A stretch of 64,000 nt of DNA from Sphingobacterium corticibacter (GCF_003076635.1 NZ_QDKG01000001.1:62001-126000), one strand, 5' to 3'; counted from the stretch's first letter, positions 16,098 through 25,207 are shown. Notes: generated from the letters alone by a model not told the origin. Numbers and translations: made by a program.

Positions 16098-17423
16098 TTA
16101 ACTATACACGAATGTAGCTACTTTCTTTGTATTTTCCTTTATTCTGTACCTATTATCTAGTTGGTATCCCACTACCCAGATGATTTCTCCATTGCCATTC
16201 ACTAATAGGGGGATTTGGTCTTTTTCGAGTAAAGGGATCTTCTTTTGGATGAAAAAATCGCTTATTTTTTTGCTAGCATTCATGCCCAAAGGCATAAAAC
16301 GATCTCCCTGTGACCAGCTTCGAACGGTGAGCGGAAAAACTAAATTTGCGAAATCCACTTTTGCCACGTTGCGCGCGAGATTTAACGAGGTATCTATGCT
16401 AATCGACAGTGATAAAGTGCGCGCAGCGATATGCACCTTTGTATCATCTTGCTGCAACTCATACGTTTCCAACGGTACTAGGTTTTTGTCGTATAAGAAT
16501 ACCTGTGTTCGATCTACTACGATTACGTGGCTGTCCGATTCGAATCGCGATCCAATATGGCTCAGGTCCGTATTGGCTAGATCTGCTAAGATATTTTTTT
16601 CAAAGTGGTAAGGTCTAAATAGTTCATACAGCAGCGGAATATCTTTCACATAGGTTAGCAGCGAATTTTTATCGATTTCCGTACGATTTACTGCCGCAAT
16701 GAATAGTTGCTGACGAATCGTGTCCGTCAATCGTTGAAGCAAGTTATAGCTGTCTGTAAAGCGTTCAATATTTTCTAACATCACCTGATCGAACTGCGGT
16801 TGTAATGCTCGAAATTGAGGCAAAATATCCAAACGGACTTTGTTGCGTGTATATTTGTTAGAAAAGTTGCTTTGATCATCTCGGTAAGGAACATGATACT
16901 GCGCGACTGTTTGCACAATCTCTTCATGAGACATCCACAAAATCGGTCGAATGATCCGATCGCGCTTCGGAGCAATGCCCCGTAGACCACGCAAACCCGT
17001 TCCGCGCGCCAAATTGATGAAAACCGTCTCGATATGATCCTGTTGGTGATGCGCTACCGCAATGGCTGCGAAATCATGTGCTGTTCGAAGCTCTTCGAAC
17101 CATTGGTAGCGCAATGCACGGGCACTCATTTGTATAGAAAGCTGTTGTTCTTCGGCGTATCGTTGCGTTTCGAACGAAATGTGATAGAATGGAATGCCAC
17201 GTTCTTCGGCAAACTGGCGAACCAGTTGCTCATCCAAATCCGATTCAGCATCGCGCAACTGAAAATTGCAATGTGCGATCGCGATTTGATAGCCTAATTT
17301 CCACAGCAAGAAAGCCATTAACATAGAATCTTTTCCGCCACTCACGCCCAACAAGAGACGATCTTGAGGATCGCATAATTGCTCACAACGAATATACTCA
17401 GAAAGCCGATCTAAGATCTCCAT
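16098..17423 (-). CDS. tilS: tRNA(Ile)-lysidine synthase
   Basis: TilS ligates lysine to C34 of the AUA-reading tRNA-Ile, changing its codon and aminoacylation identity. The 441-residue product shows the PP-loop VSGGKDSMLM (about residues 28-37), HCNFQLRDAESD, the AVAHHQQDHIETVFINLARGTGLRG stretch, and the IRPILWMSHEEI segment, followed by the C-terminal TilS domain (RFMPLGMNASKKISDFFI). ATG 17423 is preferred to the TTG two codons earlier. A -7 box ends only 4 bases before this ATG, so the mRNA may be leaderless. Divergent from the OstA-like gene. Confidence 0.93.
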   Translation of the reverse strand: MEILDRLSEYIRCEQLCDPQDRLLLGVSGGKDSMLMAFLLWKLGYQIAIAHCNFQLRDAESDLDEQLVRQFAEERGIPFYHISFETQRYAEEQQLSIQMSARALRYQWFEELRTAHDFAAIAVAHHQQDHIETVFINLARGTGLRGLRGIAPKRDRIIRPILWMSHEEIVQTVAQYHVPYRDDQSNFSNKYTRNKVRLDILPQFRALQPQFDQVMLENIERFTDSYNLLQRLTDTIRQQLFIAAVNRTEIDKNSLLTYVKDIPLLYELFRPYHFEKNILADLANTDLSHIGSRFESDSHVIVVDRTQVFLYDKNLVPLETYELQQDDTKVHIAARTLSLSISIDTSLNLARNVAKVDFANLVFPLTVRSWSQGDRFMPLGMNASKKISDFFIQKKIPLLEKDQIPLLVNGNGEIIWVVGYQLDNRYRIKENTKKVATFVYS

Positions 17424-17426
17424 GGT

Positions 17427-17457
17427 CAAAGTTAATGAGCGTAAAACGAATTTTCAG
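17427..17457 (-). promoter_or_regulatory. promoter abutting the tilS start codon
   Basis: TAACTTTG on the minus strand (17434-17427) with CTG, one change from TTG, 20 bases upstream (17457-17455). The start codon begins 4 bases after the -7 box, so transcription should begin at or next to the A of ATG. Confidence 0.5.
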
Positions 17458-17548
17458 ATAATAAATCAGATAGTTTTCGATCCAAAATCGAAGGAAGCAA
17501 TTTATTACATGATGTACACCTCTTATTTAACATTTTTTTGGGGATTAA

Positions 17549-19828
17549 ATGTCTATTTTTGCGCTTGTGAAACCAGTATTTACCCTTTTCATCTATCTGT
17601 TGTCCATTGCGGCTTTACATGCCCAGCAAGGAGCGGCGGACGCTATGCGTTTGGTTTCTTCTACGCGTGGTGTGATTATTGAGCAGCGTGTCATGCGTCA
17701 TTACAATCCGGTATACGAGCACAAGAGCAATACCTTGATGGCGGATAGTGGCGATTTTTGGCGAGATGATATTGGAAGAGAGTTTTTTGAGGCGTATGGT
17801 AATGTGGTGATTACACAACCTTCGGGTACGGTGATTTATGGTGATCGATTGCATTATGAAGCGGCCACACAGCATGCTGTGCTTACTAACAATGTCCGTG
17901 TGGTGGACAATAAATCGGTATTGACTACGAATTATTTGACCTACAGTTTTCGAGATCAACGCGGTACATATACTGGCGGTGGCCGCATTGTCAGCGGAAC
18001 GGATACGATTACTTCGCGCAATGCTTATTACTTCGAGCGCACCAAAGATTCGTATTTCAGAGAAAAGGTCATTGTGCGTTCGCCCGATGTGGTGATTTAT
18101 ACCGATACGATGCGTTATAATTCGATCACGCGCGATAATTTCTTTTTCGGGCCAACCAATATTAAAGGTCGAGCAGGAGAGAACTTGTATACCGAGCGCG
18201 GAGTTTATAATACAGGAACGGGCATTGCCAAATTCAACCTAAACAACCTTTATACCGAAGGTTCCAAATTTCTGAAAGGCGATAGCTTGTATTATGATCG
18301 ATCTATAGGAGATGGAGAAGCATTTCGGAATGTGGTATTTGTAGATACATTAGAGAAATTTTATGCTAATGGCGGGTATGGAAAGTATCGTGGTGGCGAA
18401 GAATCCATCACCATGGCCGACAAGCCGTTAGTGAAGATGGTGGTCGATAATGATACTACGTCGAAAGCACCTGTGGATAGTGTGAAGACCATCGAGCCAG
18501 AAGCGGAGAAATTGTCGCGGCGCGAGCGCAAGCAACGTGAACGCGATCTAGAAGAACAACAACAGCAAGAAGAACTAGCACAGCAAGAACTCCAACTTTC
18601 GGTCGATTCAATATCTAAAGAGAATGTACTTTTGGATACCGTGCATGTTGCCACTACACCAAAAAGTAAGGTCGACACTGTTTATATGACGGCCGATACC
18701 ATATTTTCCAGAACAATTCCGCGAGCAGAATATGTGGCCTTGGATCTCGGGTTGAGTCGGGATGGCGGTCAGCTGCTTGTGGATGAAGATGTGGATTATG
18801 GCGATGACGATGACTTGATCGGTGGCGAGGAATCCGGTGAATTGGAAAAACTTACAGATCCATCTACAATTTCAGAGCTTGATAGTGTTAGCGTTGCCAA
18901 TTTAACAACAGCGGCAATAGATACCATTCAGAAAAAGTTGCCTTCGCGAACCGACCGGAAGCCACCAGATATCACCAAAAAAACCGATTCACTCACGATT
19001 GCCAATACGCTGAAAGCGGATAGTACCTTACGTGATCAAGTAGTCATTCCGACAGGAAATGAGGCCGGCACACGCATTGATGAAGCGATGGAAACCGTGA
19101 TGAGGCCAGATTCATTGTCTGCGCCAGATTCCTTAAAAGCAATTGCAGATACAGCACGAACGCGTATTGTCAAAGCGTATAAGAATGTGCGCATGTTCAA
19201 GTCCGATTTGCAAGCGGTAGCCGATTCGGTGTATTATGGCATGCAAGATTCTATGTTTCGTTTCATGGGCAAACCCATGATCTGGTCGGATGGTTCTCAG
19301 ATCTCGGCAGATACGATATTCATGCAGATGATCAATCGAAAGTTGGATAATGCGCTGTTGAAAGACAATGCTTTCATGGTCAATGCCGTGCTAGACTCTA
19401 TCAAATTCAACCAACTCAAAGGTCGAAAGATCACGGTGTTTTTTGATCAAAATTACATCGAAAGGCTATTTGTGGATGGTAATGCTGAAAATCTTGTATT
19501 CAATGTAGACGAACCTACGCGTATCATTCGCGATATGTTTCATGATCGCGGAGCTCGGATTAAAATCATTTTCAAGGATAAGAAAGTCAACATCTATAAC
19601 ACTTTCAAGCCCAATCAACAAGTGTATCCGTTGAAGTTGGTCAATCAAGAGAACGAGATTCTGCCCGGCTTTATTTGGCGTCCGCAAGACCGACCATTGT
19701 CCGTCGAAGATATGATGAATCGGAAACGTGACAACACAGTCCCTGATACCAAAGAAGAAGTGGATAAAGAAGAGCAGGAGGGCGGCAAAGAAATACGTCC
19801 GCCAGATCCGGTGATCTTTGAAGAATAG
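17549..19828 (+). CDS. OstA-like protein (LptA/LptD N-domain, no beta-barrel)
   Basis: A 759-residue exported protein. A signal peptide (PVFTLFIYLLSIAALHAQ) is followed by an OstA/LptA beta-jellyroll repeat region (SNTLMADSGDFWRD, VIYGDRLHYEA, YFREKVIVRSPDVVIYTDTMRYN, KGDSLYYDR). These domains bind lipid A and bridge lipopolysaccharide transport in the periplasm. A low-complexity, Glu/Gln- and Asp-rich linker spans roughly residues 300-530, then a second OstA-like part (MFKSDLQAVADSVYYGM, NAFMVNAVLDS) ends the protein. No LptD barrel is present. The ATG at 17549 is given, but GTG 17567 (then KPVFTLF) makes a more typical signal peptide and sits just past a TATTTTTG box. The start is uncertain by six codons. 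Confidence 0.8.
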   Translation: MSIFALVKPVFTLFIYLLSIAALHAQQGAADAMRLVSSTRGVIIEQRVMRHYNPVYEHKSNTLMADSGDFWRDDIGREFFEAYGNVVITQPSGTVIYGDRLHYEAATQHAVLTNNVRVVDNKSVLTTNYLTYSFRDQRGTYTGGGRIVSGTDTITSRNAYYFERTKDSYFREKVIVRSPDVVIYTDTMRYNSITRDNFFFGPTNIKGRAGENLYTERGVYNTGTGIAKFNLNNLYTEGSKFLKGDSLYYDRSIGDGEAFRNVVFVDTLEKFYANGGYGKYRGGEESITMADKPLVKMVVDNDTTSKAPVDSVKTIEPEAEKLSRRERKQRERDLEEQQQQEELAQQELQLSVDSISKENVLLDTVHVATTPKSKVDTVYMTADTIFSRTIPRAEYVALDLGLSRDGGQLLVDEDVDYGDDDDLIGGEESGELEKLTDPSTISELDSVSVANLTTAAIDTIQKKLPSRTDRKPPDITKKTDSLTIANTLKADSTLRDQVVIPTGNEAGTRIDEAMETVMRPDSLSAPDSLKAIADTARTRIVKAYKNVRMFKSDLQAVADSVYYGMQDSMFRFMGKPMIWSDGSQISADTIFMQMINRKLDNALLKDNAFMVNAVLDSIKFNQLKGRKITVFFDQNYIERLFVDGNAENLVFNVDEPTRIIRDMFHDRGARIKIIFKDKKVNIYNTFKPNQQVYPLKLVNQENEILPGFIWRPQDRPLSVEDMMNRKRDNTVPDTKEEVDKEEQEGGKEIRPPDPVIFEE
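17554..17561 (+). promoter_or_regulatory. -7 box inside the annotated start of the OstA-like gene
   Basis: TATTTTTG followed by CGC, the same as upstream of the CCA gene at 9146. No good -33 TTG at 19-21 bases. If used, transcription starts at about 17566 and translation would begin at GTG 17567, without a leader. Confidence 0.4.
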
Positions 19829-19893
19829 ACTTTCTGTAAACTATTCATAGCGAATGTTGTTGTAACAGCATATTTGTCACTCAAGAAATTGTT

Positions 19894-21219
19894 ATGAATA
19901 CGTTGATCAAAATATCGCTTTTTTCCGGGTTGTTCGCGACCCTATTTTTCTATAGTTGTAACTCCAGTAATCAGTCTAAAGAGGGGGATGCGGATCATGA
20001 TTCCACCGTAGTGGATCGGGAATACGGTGACTCGCTCGCATTACAGGAGCCGATGGCAACCGAGCCCACCAATAAGTACGCTACTATCGTAGGTTGGAAA
20101 GATGGCGCAATGCCCAAAGCGCCGAAGGGCTATAAAGTCGTCAAGTTTGCCGAAAATCTGAATAGCCCTCGCAATATTTACGTCGCACCAAATGGCGATA
20201 TTTTTGTAGCACAATCCCGGACTCAAAAGGAAGGTGAAAAGGATGAGAAGATAGATGCTCGGAATATCTTTCGTAGCGCAAGTCCCAATGAGGTTTTACT
20301 ATTCAAGGATGCTAATGGCGACGGTGTGGCAGATGAAAAAACGGTGTTCCTTGAGGATCAAACGCAGCCTTATGGTATGCTGATTCTGGGAAATCACTTT
20401 TATGTGGCCAATACCGATGCGCTTGTGCGCTACCCGTACAATAGTGCAAATGGAAAAGTGGATGCTACTGCCGGTGAAAAGCTGGTTAGCTTGCCGGCTG
20501 GTGGTTACAATAATCACTGGACACGCAATATCATTGCGAATAAAGATGGGAATAAGATTTATATTTCCGTAGGGTCAGGAAGTAATGTCGGGGAAAATGG
20601 CATGGAGCATGAGGTGCGCCGTGCAGTCATTTTAGAAGTAAATCCGAATGGCTCAGGCGAGCGTATTTTTGGATCTGGATTGCGTAATCCGGTCGGGATG
20701 GATATCGAACCGCAAACTAATATGCTTTGGACGGCCGTCAATGAAAGAGATGAGTTGGGTGACGAATTAGTGCCAGATTATATTACCTCCGTACAAGCGG
20801 AGAAATTTTATGGTTGGCCATATTATTATTGGGGCATGCAAGTTGATCCAAGATGGAAAGATCGTATGCCTACCGATTTGCCAAAATCCTTAAAACCAGA
20901 CTACGCAGTAGGCGCGCATACTGCGTCGCTAGGCTTTGCTTTTAACAAAGCGCCCGGCTTTGAGACAGGTGCTTTTATTGGACAACATGGCTCATGGAAT
21001 CGTTCGGAATTTGTAGGCTACAAAGTGGCGTTTGTACCGTTCGTAAATGGCAAACCGAGTGGCAAAACGCAAGATTTCTTGACGGGATTTGTAGCTAATA
21101 AGGAGAAAAAAGAAGTTCATGGCCGACCGGTTGGCGTAGCGTTTACAAAGAATTATATGTTAGTAGCAGATGATGCAGCTAATGTGATTTGGGCAGTTAT
21201 TCCAGAGAAGGGGAAGTAG
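19894..21219 (+). CDS. PQQ-type sugar dehydrogenase-like lipoprotein (L-sorbosone dehydrogenase family)
   Basis: A 441-residue exported protein. The N-terminus MNTLIKISLFSGLFATLFFYSC ends in a lipobox-like Cys at about residue 22, so it is probably a lipoprotein. The rest is a six-bladed beta-propeller of the glucose/sorbosone dehydrogenase family. It includes LNSPRNIYVAPNGDIFVAQS, LLFKDANGDGVADEK (a Ca-binding-like DxNxDG loop), GSGLRNPVGMDIEP, and FIGQHGSWNRSEFVGYKVAFVPF. Family members oxidise sugars with PQQ. PQQ synthesis genes are not in this window and the cofactor here is unproven. It ends at a strong hairpin terminator. Confidence 0.8.
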   Translation: MNTLIKISLFSGLFATLFFYSCNSSNQSKEGDADHDSTVVDREYGDSLALQEPMATEPTNKYATIVGWKDGAMPKAPKGYKVVKFAENLNSPRNIYVAPNGDIFVAQSRTQKEGEKDEKIDARNIFRSASPNEVLLFKDANGDGVADEKTVFLEDQTQPYGMLILGNHFYVANTDALVRYPYNSANGKVDATAGEKLVSLPAGGYNNHWTRNIIANKDGNKIYISVGSGSNVGENGMEHEVRRAVILEVNPNGSGERIFGSGLRNPVGMDIEPQTNMLWTAVNERDELGDELVPDYITSVQAEKFYGWPYYYWGMQVDPRWKDRMPTDLPKSLKPDYAVGAHTASLGFAFNKAPGFETGAFIGQHGSWNRSEFVGYKVAFVPFVNGKPSGKTQDFLTGFVANKEKKEVHGRPVGVAFTKNYMLVADDAANVIWAVIPEKGK

Positions 21220-21267
21220 ATAAATGCAAGAGTAAGGATTGTACTGCTGCGGAAAGTAGTTGTTACC

Positions 21268-21308
21268 ATACGAAAAGAGCGACCTACTTCGGGTCGCTCT
21301 TTTCGTAT
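21268..21308 (+). terminator. rho-independent terminator after the sugar dehydrogenase
   Basis: 17-base perfect stem beginning ATACGAAAAGAGCGACC, 7-base loop, TTTTCGTAT side rich in T. Symmetric enough to act in both directions. Confidence 0.85.
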
Positions 21309-21350
21309 TGAATATCTTTAGGTCTGCTTCTGTTAATGTGATCGAATACA

Positions 21351-21428
21351 CGTCTTTGCGAAGCCGAGGCACGAGGCTGCGGCAATCTAGCTTTCTCAAC
21401 GATATCAACTTTCTTAACTCTATCAACT
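21351..21428 (-). repeat. dispersed intergenic repeat, copy B
   Basis: Read on the minus strand, it starts right after the OsmC stop. GTTGATA-like short units are followed by the 38-base core (21388-21351) with CCTCGTGCCTCGG in common with copy A. Confidence 0.7.
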
Positions 21429-21431
21429 AAA

Positions 21432-21848
21432 CTAATTAATCTTGATGCTGTAGGTAATGTCTACACCACCTGCGGCCAACATATCGTGCACAGAGCAATA
21501 CTTTTTGACGGCCAATTCAGCAGCCTTTGCGGCTTTGTCGGCATCAATCTCACCTTTCAACGTAAAGGCAATGTGGATATTGGTAAAGATAGTCGGTATT
21601 TCATCTCTGCGTTTTCCTTCTACCTCGACTTGAATATCGTCGATCTGTTGGCGTTGTTTCTTTAAAATAACAGATAGATCAAATACACTACAAGAACCCA
21701 AGGCAAATAGCACTAATTCCATCGGGCGAACGCCCAAGCCTTCGCCTCCGATTTCAGGAGAACCATCAATATGTACTTTTACATCACTAGAGGCACTGCT
21801 TCCTGCAAAGTGCATCGCATCGTTTTCTCTTTGTAAGGTTACTTTCAT
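21432..21848 (-). CDS. OsmC/Ohr-family peroxiredoxin-like protein
   Basis: A 138-residue OsmC-type protein; this family reduces organic hydroperoxides with two cysteines. Both are present: ALGSCSVFDL (about residue 52) and KKYCSVHDML (about residue 118). The N-terminal GGEGLGVRPMELVL pattern also fits. Small cytoplasmic dimer by family knowledge; electron donor unknown. It has its own -7 box 7 bases before the ATG. It converges on the sugar dehydrogenase. Confidence 0.9.
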   Translation of the reverse strand: MKVTLQRENDAMHFAGSSASSDVKVHIDGSPEIGGEGLGVRPMELVLFALGSCSVFDLSVILKKQRQQIDDIQVEVEGKRRDEIPTIFTNIHIAFTLKGEIDADKAAKAAELAVKKYCSVHDMLAAGGVDITYSIKIN

Positions 21849-21855
21849 CGTATTA

Positions 21856-21863
21856 CAAATATA
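21856..21863 (-). promoter_or_regulatory. -7 box next to the OsmC start
   Basis: TATATTTG on the minus strand, 7 bases before ATG 21848. A TTG at 21882-21880 gives a 16-base spacer, shorter than usual. Suggests a near-leaderless mRNA. Confidence 0.45.
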
Positions 21864-21880
21864 ATCATTAACGAAATAGC

Positions 21881-21915
21881 AAAAAAGCGTTGATTCCTGA
21901 GAAAATCAACGCTTT
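21881..21915 (-). terminator. terminator after the SGNH lipoprotein gene
   Basis: 12-base stem AAAGCGTTGATT / AATCAACGCTTT; on the minus strand the hairpin is followed by TTTTTT. It ends the fadL-like / SGNH operon just upstream of the OsmC promoter. Confidence 0.8.
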
Positions 21916-21952
21916 ACGCTATTTTAAATTAGTTTGCGGACGAATCAGCCTA

Positions 21953-23257
21953 TTAATTGTGATTAGGTAATTGTACACCGCGATAACGTGTGACATCTAC
22001 TCGTGGAATCGTCGCATTGTATTTTCTATTGATTTCATCAATAAATAAGTTGGCGATAACGGCATTTCCGATCGGTGTAAGGTGAATACCATCTAAGGAA
22101 AATGCGTTACCAGTGATGAACGAGGAGCTAAATGGTATACCATTGTAGATAAAGCCAGTTCTAGCCTGAGCTAAAAATGCATGCACATCTACAAGTGCCA
22201 AATCTCGTCTTTCTGCTACTTGTCTGATTACGTTATTATACTGCTGTACACGGGCTAGGACTTCCGCAACTTCATCGCGATCGAGCACCATATTATCTGG
22301 AATTGGATTTCGAGGATCTATCCCGAGTCCTTCTTTCTCTATTCTTTCACGAGGAAACGTTAAAAAAAACAAGTCTTCTGGCGTAGCTAGTCTAATTCCG
22401 GTCTTGGTTTGGATGAGAACATTGTCTGTTTCTAAAGGCGTACCACGTGTACCTTCTGTGACAGCCGCGGCCAACTGTGGCTGTGTTACCGTCGTAAAAA
22501 ACGGAATGCTGGTTACATCAGGTATAGTTGCAATGACACCCTTACGATCATTTGTCGTGAGTGAATCAATATATCTGTTGTACAAAGCTGAGAATACAGC
22601 TGCATCGGTCAAGGTCGTTGTCGCAGTTCCGCCAACAGCACCGTTCATCGCATAGCCTAGCACATCATTATTTCCGAGCCAAAAAGAGAAGAATGTGTGT
22701 TGTCTAACTATTGTATATCCAAAATAGGTAGTCTGCACATCATTATCTCCAAGCAGGCGCTCAAAATAGGGATTTCCTAATGGAGACCCTACGCCAGGTG
22801 CGAATGCCAAATCCAAACGCATGCCCGGTACACCATAGTTATTGATTTCTGGTCCTTCATATTTGGTGTATAAGGGTTGATTGTTTGGGTTCAATCCTCT
22901 TATTGCCAGATTATCGGTTACAGGTGCAGTTACCGGTCGTCCATTCACGAGGGAGTCCAAGCGCAGATAACCAGAACCATTCGCTTGATTCGCGTTGAAG
23001 AATGGCGAGGTAAATGTACCACCACCTACAGATTGCATTTGTGCAGCGATTAGATTCGGGAAAGCCACTTGTTGTCCGGATAAGTACAGCCCGCCATCTG
23101 CAAAACCTGCAGTAAGCGAGTTACCAATAGCAATGTATTTATTGAAGTCTGCGGTGGAAGTATTCCGTACTTCGAATTCATCCAAGCTTGGAGAACAGGA
23201 CGCTACGAAAAACAAGCCAAAAAAGGCAGAGGTATATATGTTAAAGATCTTTTTCAT
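21953..23257 (-). CDS. SGNH/GDSL-hydrolase-like lipoprotein
   Basis: A 434-residue lipoprotein: signal peptide and lipobox FFVASC near residue 21. SGNH blocks are visible: the nucleophile block YIAIGNSLTAGF (GNSL in place of GDSL), the oxyanion Asn block FWLGNNDVLG, and the C-terminal catalytic pair DGIHLTPIGN (Asp-x-x-His). Such enzymes are esterases or lipases. ATG 23257 (MKKIFNIY) fits a signal peptide better than the longer in-frame start. It follows the FadL-type porin by 11 bases; this pairing suggests uptake plus hydrolysis of a fatty or lipid ester at the outer membrane. Confidence 0.82.
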   Translation of the reverse strand: MKKIFNIYTSAFFGLFFVASCSPSLDEFEVRNTSTADFNKYIAIGNSLTAGFADGGLYLSGQQVAFPNLIAAQMQSVGGGTFTSPFFNANQANGSGYLRLDSLVNGRPVTAPVTDNLAIRGLNPNNQPLYTKYEGPEINNYGVPGMRLDLAFAPGVGSPLGNPYFERLLGDNDVQTTYFGYTIVRQHTFFSFWLGNNDVLGYAMNGAVGGTATTTLTDAAVFSALYNRYIDSLTTNDRKGVIATIPDVTSIPFFTTVTQPQLAAAVTEGTRGTPLETDNVLIQTKTGIRLATPEDLFFLTFPRERIEKEGLGIDPRNPIPDNMVLDRDEVAEVLARVQQYNNVIRQVAERRDLALVDVHAFLAQARTGFIYNGIPFSSSFITGNAFSLDGIHLTPIGNAVIANLFIDEINRKYNATIPRVDVTRYRGVQLPNHN

Positions 23258-23268
23258 AATAGTTTGGT

Positions 23269-24483
23269 TTACCATTTATAGCTTACTGAAACACCTGGTG
23301 CATGGACGTACGTTTCATATCGTCCTTGCAGGTTGATAGCCGTATTGGTCGTGGTACGCGGTAAGATATGTTGGAAAGCGTACGCCGCATTCAGCTCCCA
23401 TTTTGGTGTAATATCGTACGTTACACCAGCTGATAGGACGTAGCGGTTGTTGTCCGGTGTTTCCGGACTAACAAAATTTTCTCGCACTGGTGTGCGAATA
23501 TAACCTACACCGGCACGAAGCGCTAGCTTCTCTTTTGCTTGATAATTTACACCTACGCGAGCAGTATACGATTTTTGATAGTTCTTCTCCGAAACTGTAT
23601 TGGGTATCCGATCTGATTCATATTCAAAGGCCAACTGCTCATAGATATTATAATTAATAATAGATCCATCAACTGCCATCTTGATCTTTTCTGCGACAGG
23701 AAAGGCGATGCCTACACTTAAAGAAGATGGTAGTGGCAATTCAGAAGAAAATTTCGTGTTAGGGAAGTTGCCCGCTATGGATTGCGGAACACGGAATTCT
23801 GCATCGCCATCATTCAAGGAGGTGACTACCTTTGATCGATAGGTGACGGAAAAAGCAAATTCATTTTCCAAGTGATAATGAGCTCCTAAGGTGTATCCCG
23901 TTCCAGTTCCTGTCCCGGTCAATCGAGCGGTAGAAGGGCTGCCATCGGCATTAAAAGCCGGTAAAACTCGTCCTAGTTCGACTGTACCCACATTGTAGAT
24001 AAAACCACCGCCCACAGAGAATTGATCTGTAATTTTGAAACTAACGGTGGGTTGTATAAAAATAGCGCGAAGTGATAATTCATTGAGTTCATATCGTCCT
24101 GGCCAATTGTTTCCCCAATCTACTCCGCCACCAAAAGGCGTATATACGGCGAGGCCGGCTCTCCAAAATGCCCCATCGGGCGCATAAGTAGCGTAGGCCG
24201 CAAAAGGGGTAGACGCTTGTGATCTGGTTCTGTAGGTATCCATCGATCCCACTTCTTGGAATGCCGACCGAAACATAATGGCATTACCGCCAACTTGCAC
24301 GGCATTGTGATCCATTTTGGCTAGGGCTCCAGGGCTGTACACCATGGAGGCCTCATCGATGAACAATGCGCTACCTGCACCAGCCATACCGACAATCTTT
24401 TGATTTTGGGTATTAACGACAGATCCTTGCGCAAACACCAGTACGGGGGATGCCAATAAAAGGCCGAGTAGTAATCTTTTCAT
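23269..24483 (-). CDS. FadL/OmpP1-family outer-membrane hydrophobic compound transporter
   Basis: A 404-residue outer-membrane barrel protein of the FadL (toluene/long-chain fatty acid) family. Signal peptide MKRLLLGLLLASPVLVFA; N-terminal plug-like part VGMAGAGSALFIDEASMVYSPGAL is the family signature; repeated beta strands follow, ending in VSYKW, a typical C-terminal barrel residue (aromatic last). It is cotranscribed with the SGNH lipoprotein. A perfect inverted repeat lies 27-47 bases upstream of its start and probably regulates it. Confidence 0.88.
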   Translation of the reverse strand: MKRLLLGLLLASPVLVFAQGSVVNTQNQKIVGMAGAGSALFIDEASMVYSPGALAKMDHNAVQVGGNAIMFRSAFQEVGSMDTYRTRSQASTPFAAYATYAPDGAFWRAGLAVYTPFGGGVDWGNNWPGRYELNELSLRAIFIQPTVSFKITDQFSVGGGFIYNVGTVELGRVLPAFNADGSPSTARLTGTGTGTGYTLGAHYHLENEFAFSVTYRSKVVTSLNDGDAEFRVPQSIAGNFPNTKFSSELPLPSSLSVGIAFPVAEKIKMAVDGSIINYNIYEQLAFEYESDRIPNTVSEKNYQKSYTARVGVNYQAKEKLALRAGVGYIRTPVRENFVSPETPDNNRYVLSAGVTYDITPKWELNAAYAFQHILPRTTTNTAINLQGRYETYVHAPGVSVSYKW

Positions 24484-24509
24484 ACACTTTTATTTATACT
24501 TGGTTAGAA

Positions 24510-24530
24510 TTACCTAACTGGGTTAGGTAA
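24510..24530. promoter_or_regulatory. candidate operator (inverted repeat) upstream of the fadL-like gene
   Basis: TTACCTAAC-TGG-GTTAGGTAA, a perfect 9-base inverted repeat with 3-base spacer, plus an extra GGTTAG half-site at 24502-24507. On the minus strand it sits between a TTG (24533-24531) and a weak -7-like TAATTCTA, where a repressor would block polymerase. Confidence 0.5.
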
Positions 24531-24683
24531 CAATCTTTAGATTTAATATGCTAACATAATATTTTAATCCGAGAAAACTATAATTTATTTCTGATAAATT
24601 TAAATAGATAACCGACAAGATGTGATAATGTTTCGCTTAGCTCTCGATAATTTCCTATCTTGCTGTCACAAAAAAAACGATTT

Positions 24684-25181
24684 ATGGCTACAATAACATT
24701 TAAAGGTAACGAAGTACACACACAAGGAACATTACCACAGGTGGGAGATAGCGCTCCTGATTTTTCTCTTACAGGAAGTGATTTGTCACAAAAAACATTG
24801 GCAGACTTCAGCGGAAAGCACGTCGTGTTGAATATATTTCCAAGTGTAGACACAGGGACTTGCGCCGCTTCTGTACGGAGGTTCAACCAAGAGCTTTCGG
24901 AGTTACAAGATACCGTTGTTTTGTGTATCTCTAGAGATTTGCCATTTGCGCAAGGTCGCTTCTGTGCTGCAGAGGGATTGGAGCAAGTATTGTCCTTGTC
25001 CGAATATAAAGACGCTAGCTTCTCGGAAGCATACGGAGTGAAGTTTTCAGATGGTCCGTTGGAAGGTTTGTTAAGCCGTGCTGTGGTAGTAATCAGTCCA
25101 GATGGAAAAGTGAAATACACGGAGCAGGTCGCAGAAGTAACAGAAGAACCTAACTACAAAGCGGCTTTGGCATCGATTTAA
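24684..25181 (+). CDS. tpx: thiol peroxidase
   Basis: Tpx-type peroxiredoxin, 165 residues, reducing H2O2 and organic peroxides with thioredoxin. Seen: peroxidatic Cys60 in DTGTCAAS and resolving Cys94 in RDLPFAQGRFC, the positions and spacing of the family. ATG 24684 (MATITFKG) matches the family; the upstream in-frame ATG at 24660 is not needed. A TATCTTGC stretch about 15 bases upstream may be a variant -7 box. Single gene closed by a terminator. Confidence 0.95.
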   Translation: MATITFKGNEVHTQGTLPQVGDSAPDFSLTGSDLSQKTLADFSGKHVVLNIFPSVDTGTCAASVRRFNQELSELQDTVVLCISRDLPFAQGRFCAAEGLEQVLSLSEYKDASFSEAYGVKFSDGPLEGLLSRAVVVISPDGKVKYTEQVAEVTEEPNYKAALASI

Positions 25182-25207
25182 TTTTTTGTGCAATAGCACG
25201 AATATAT

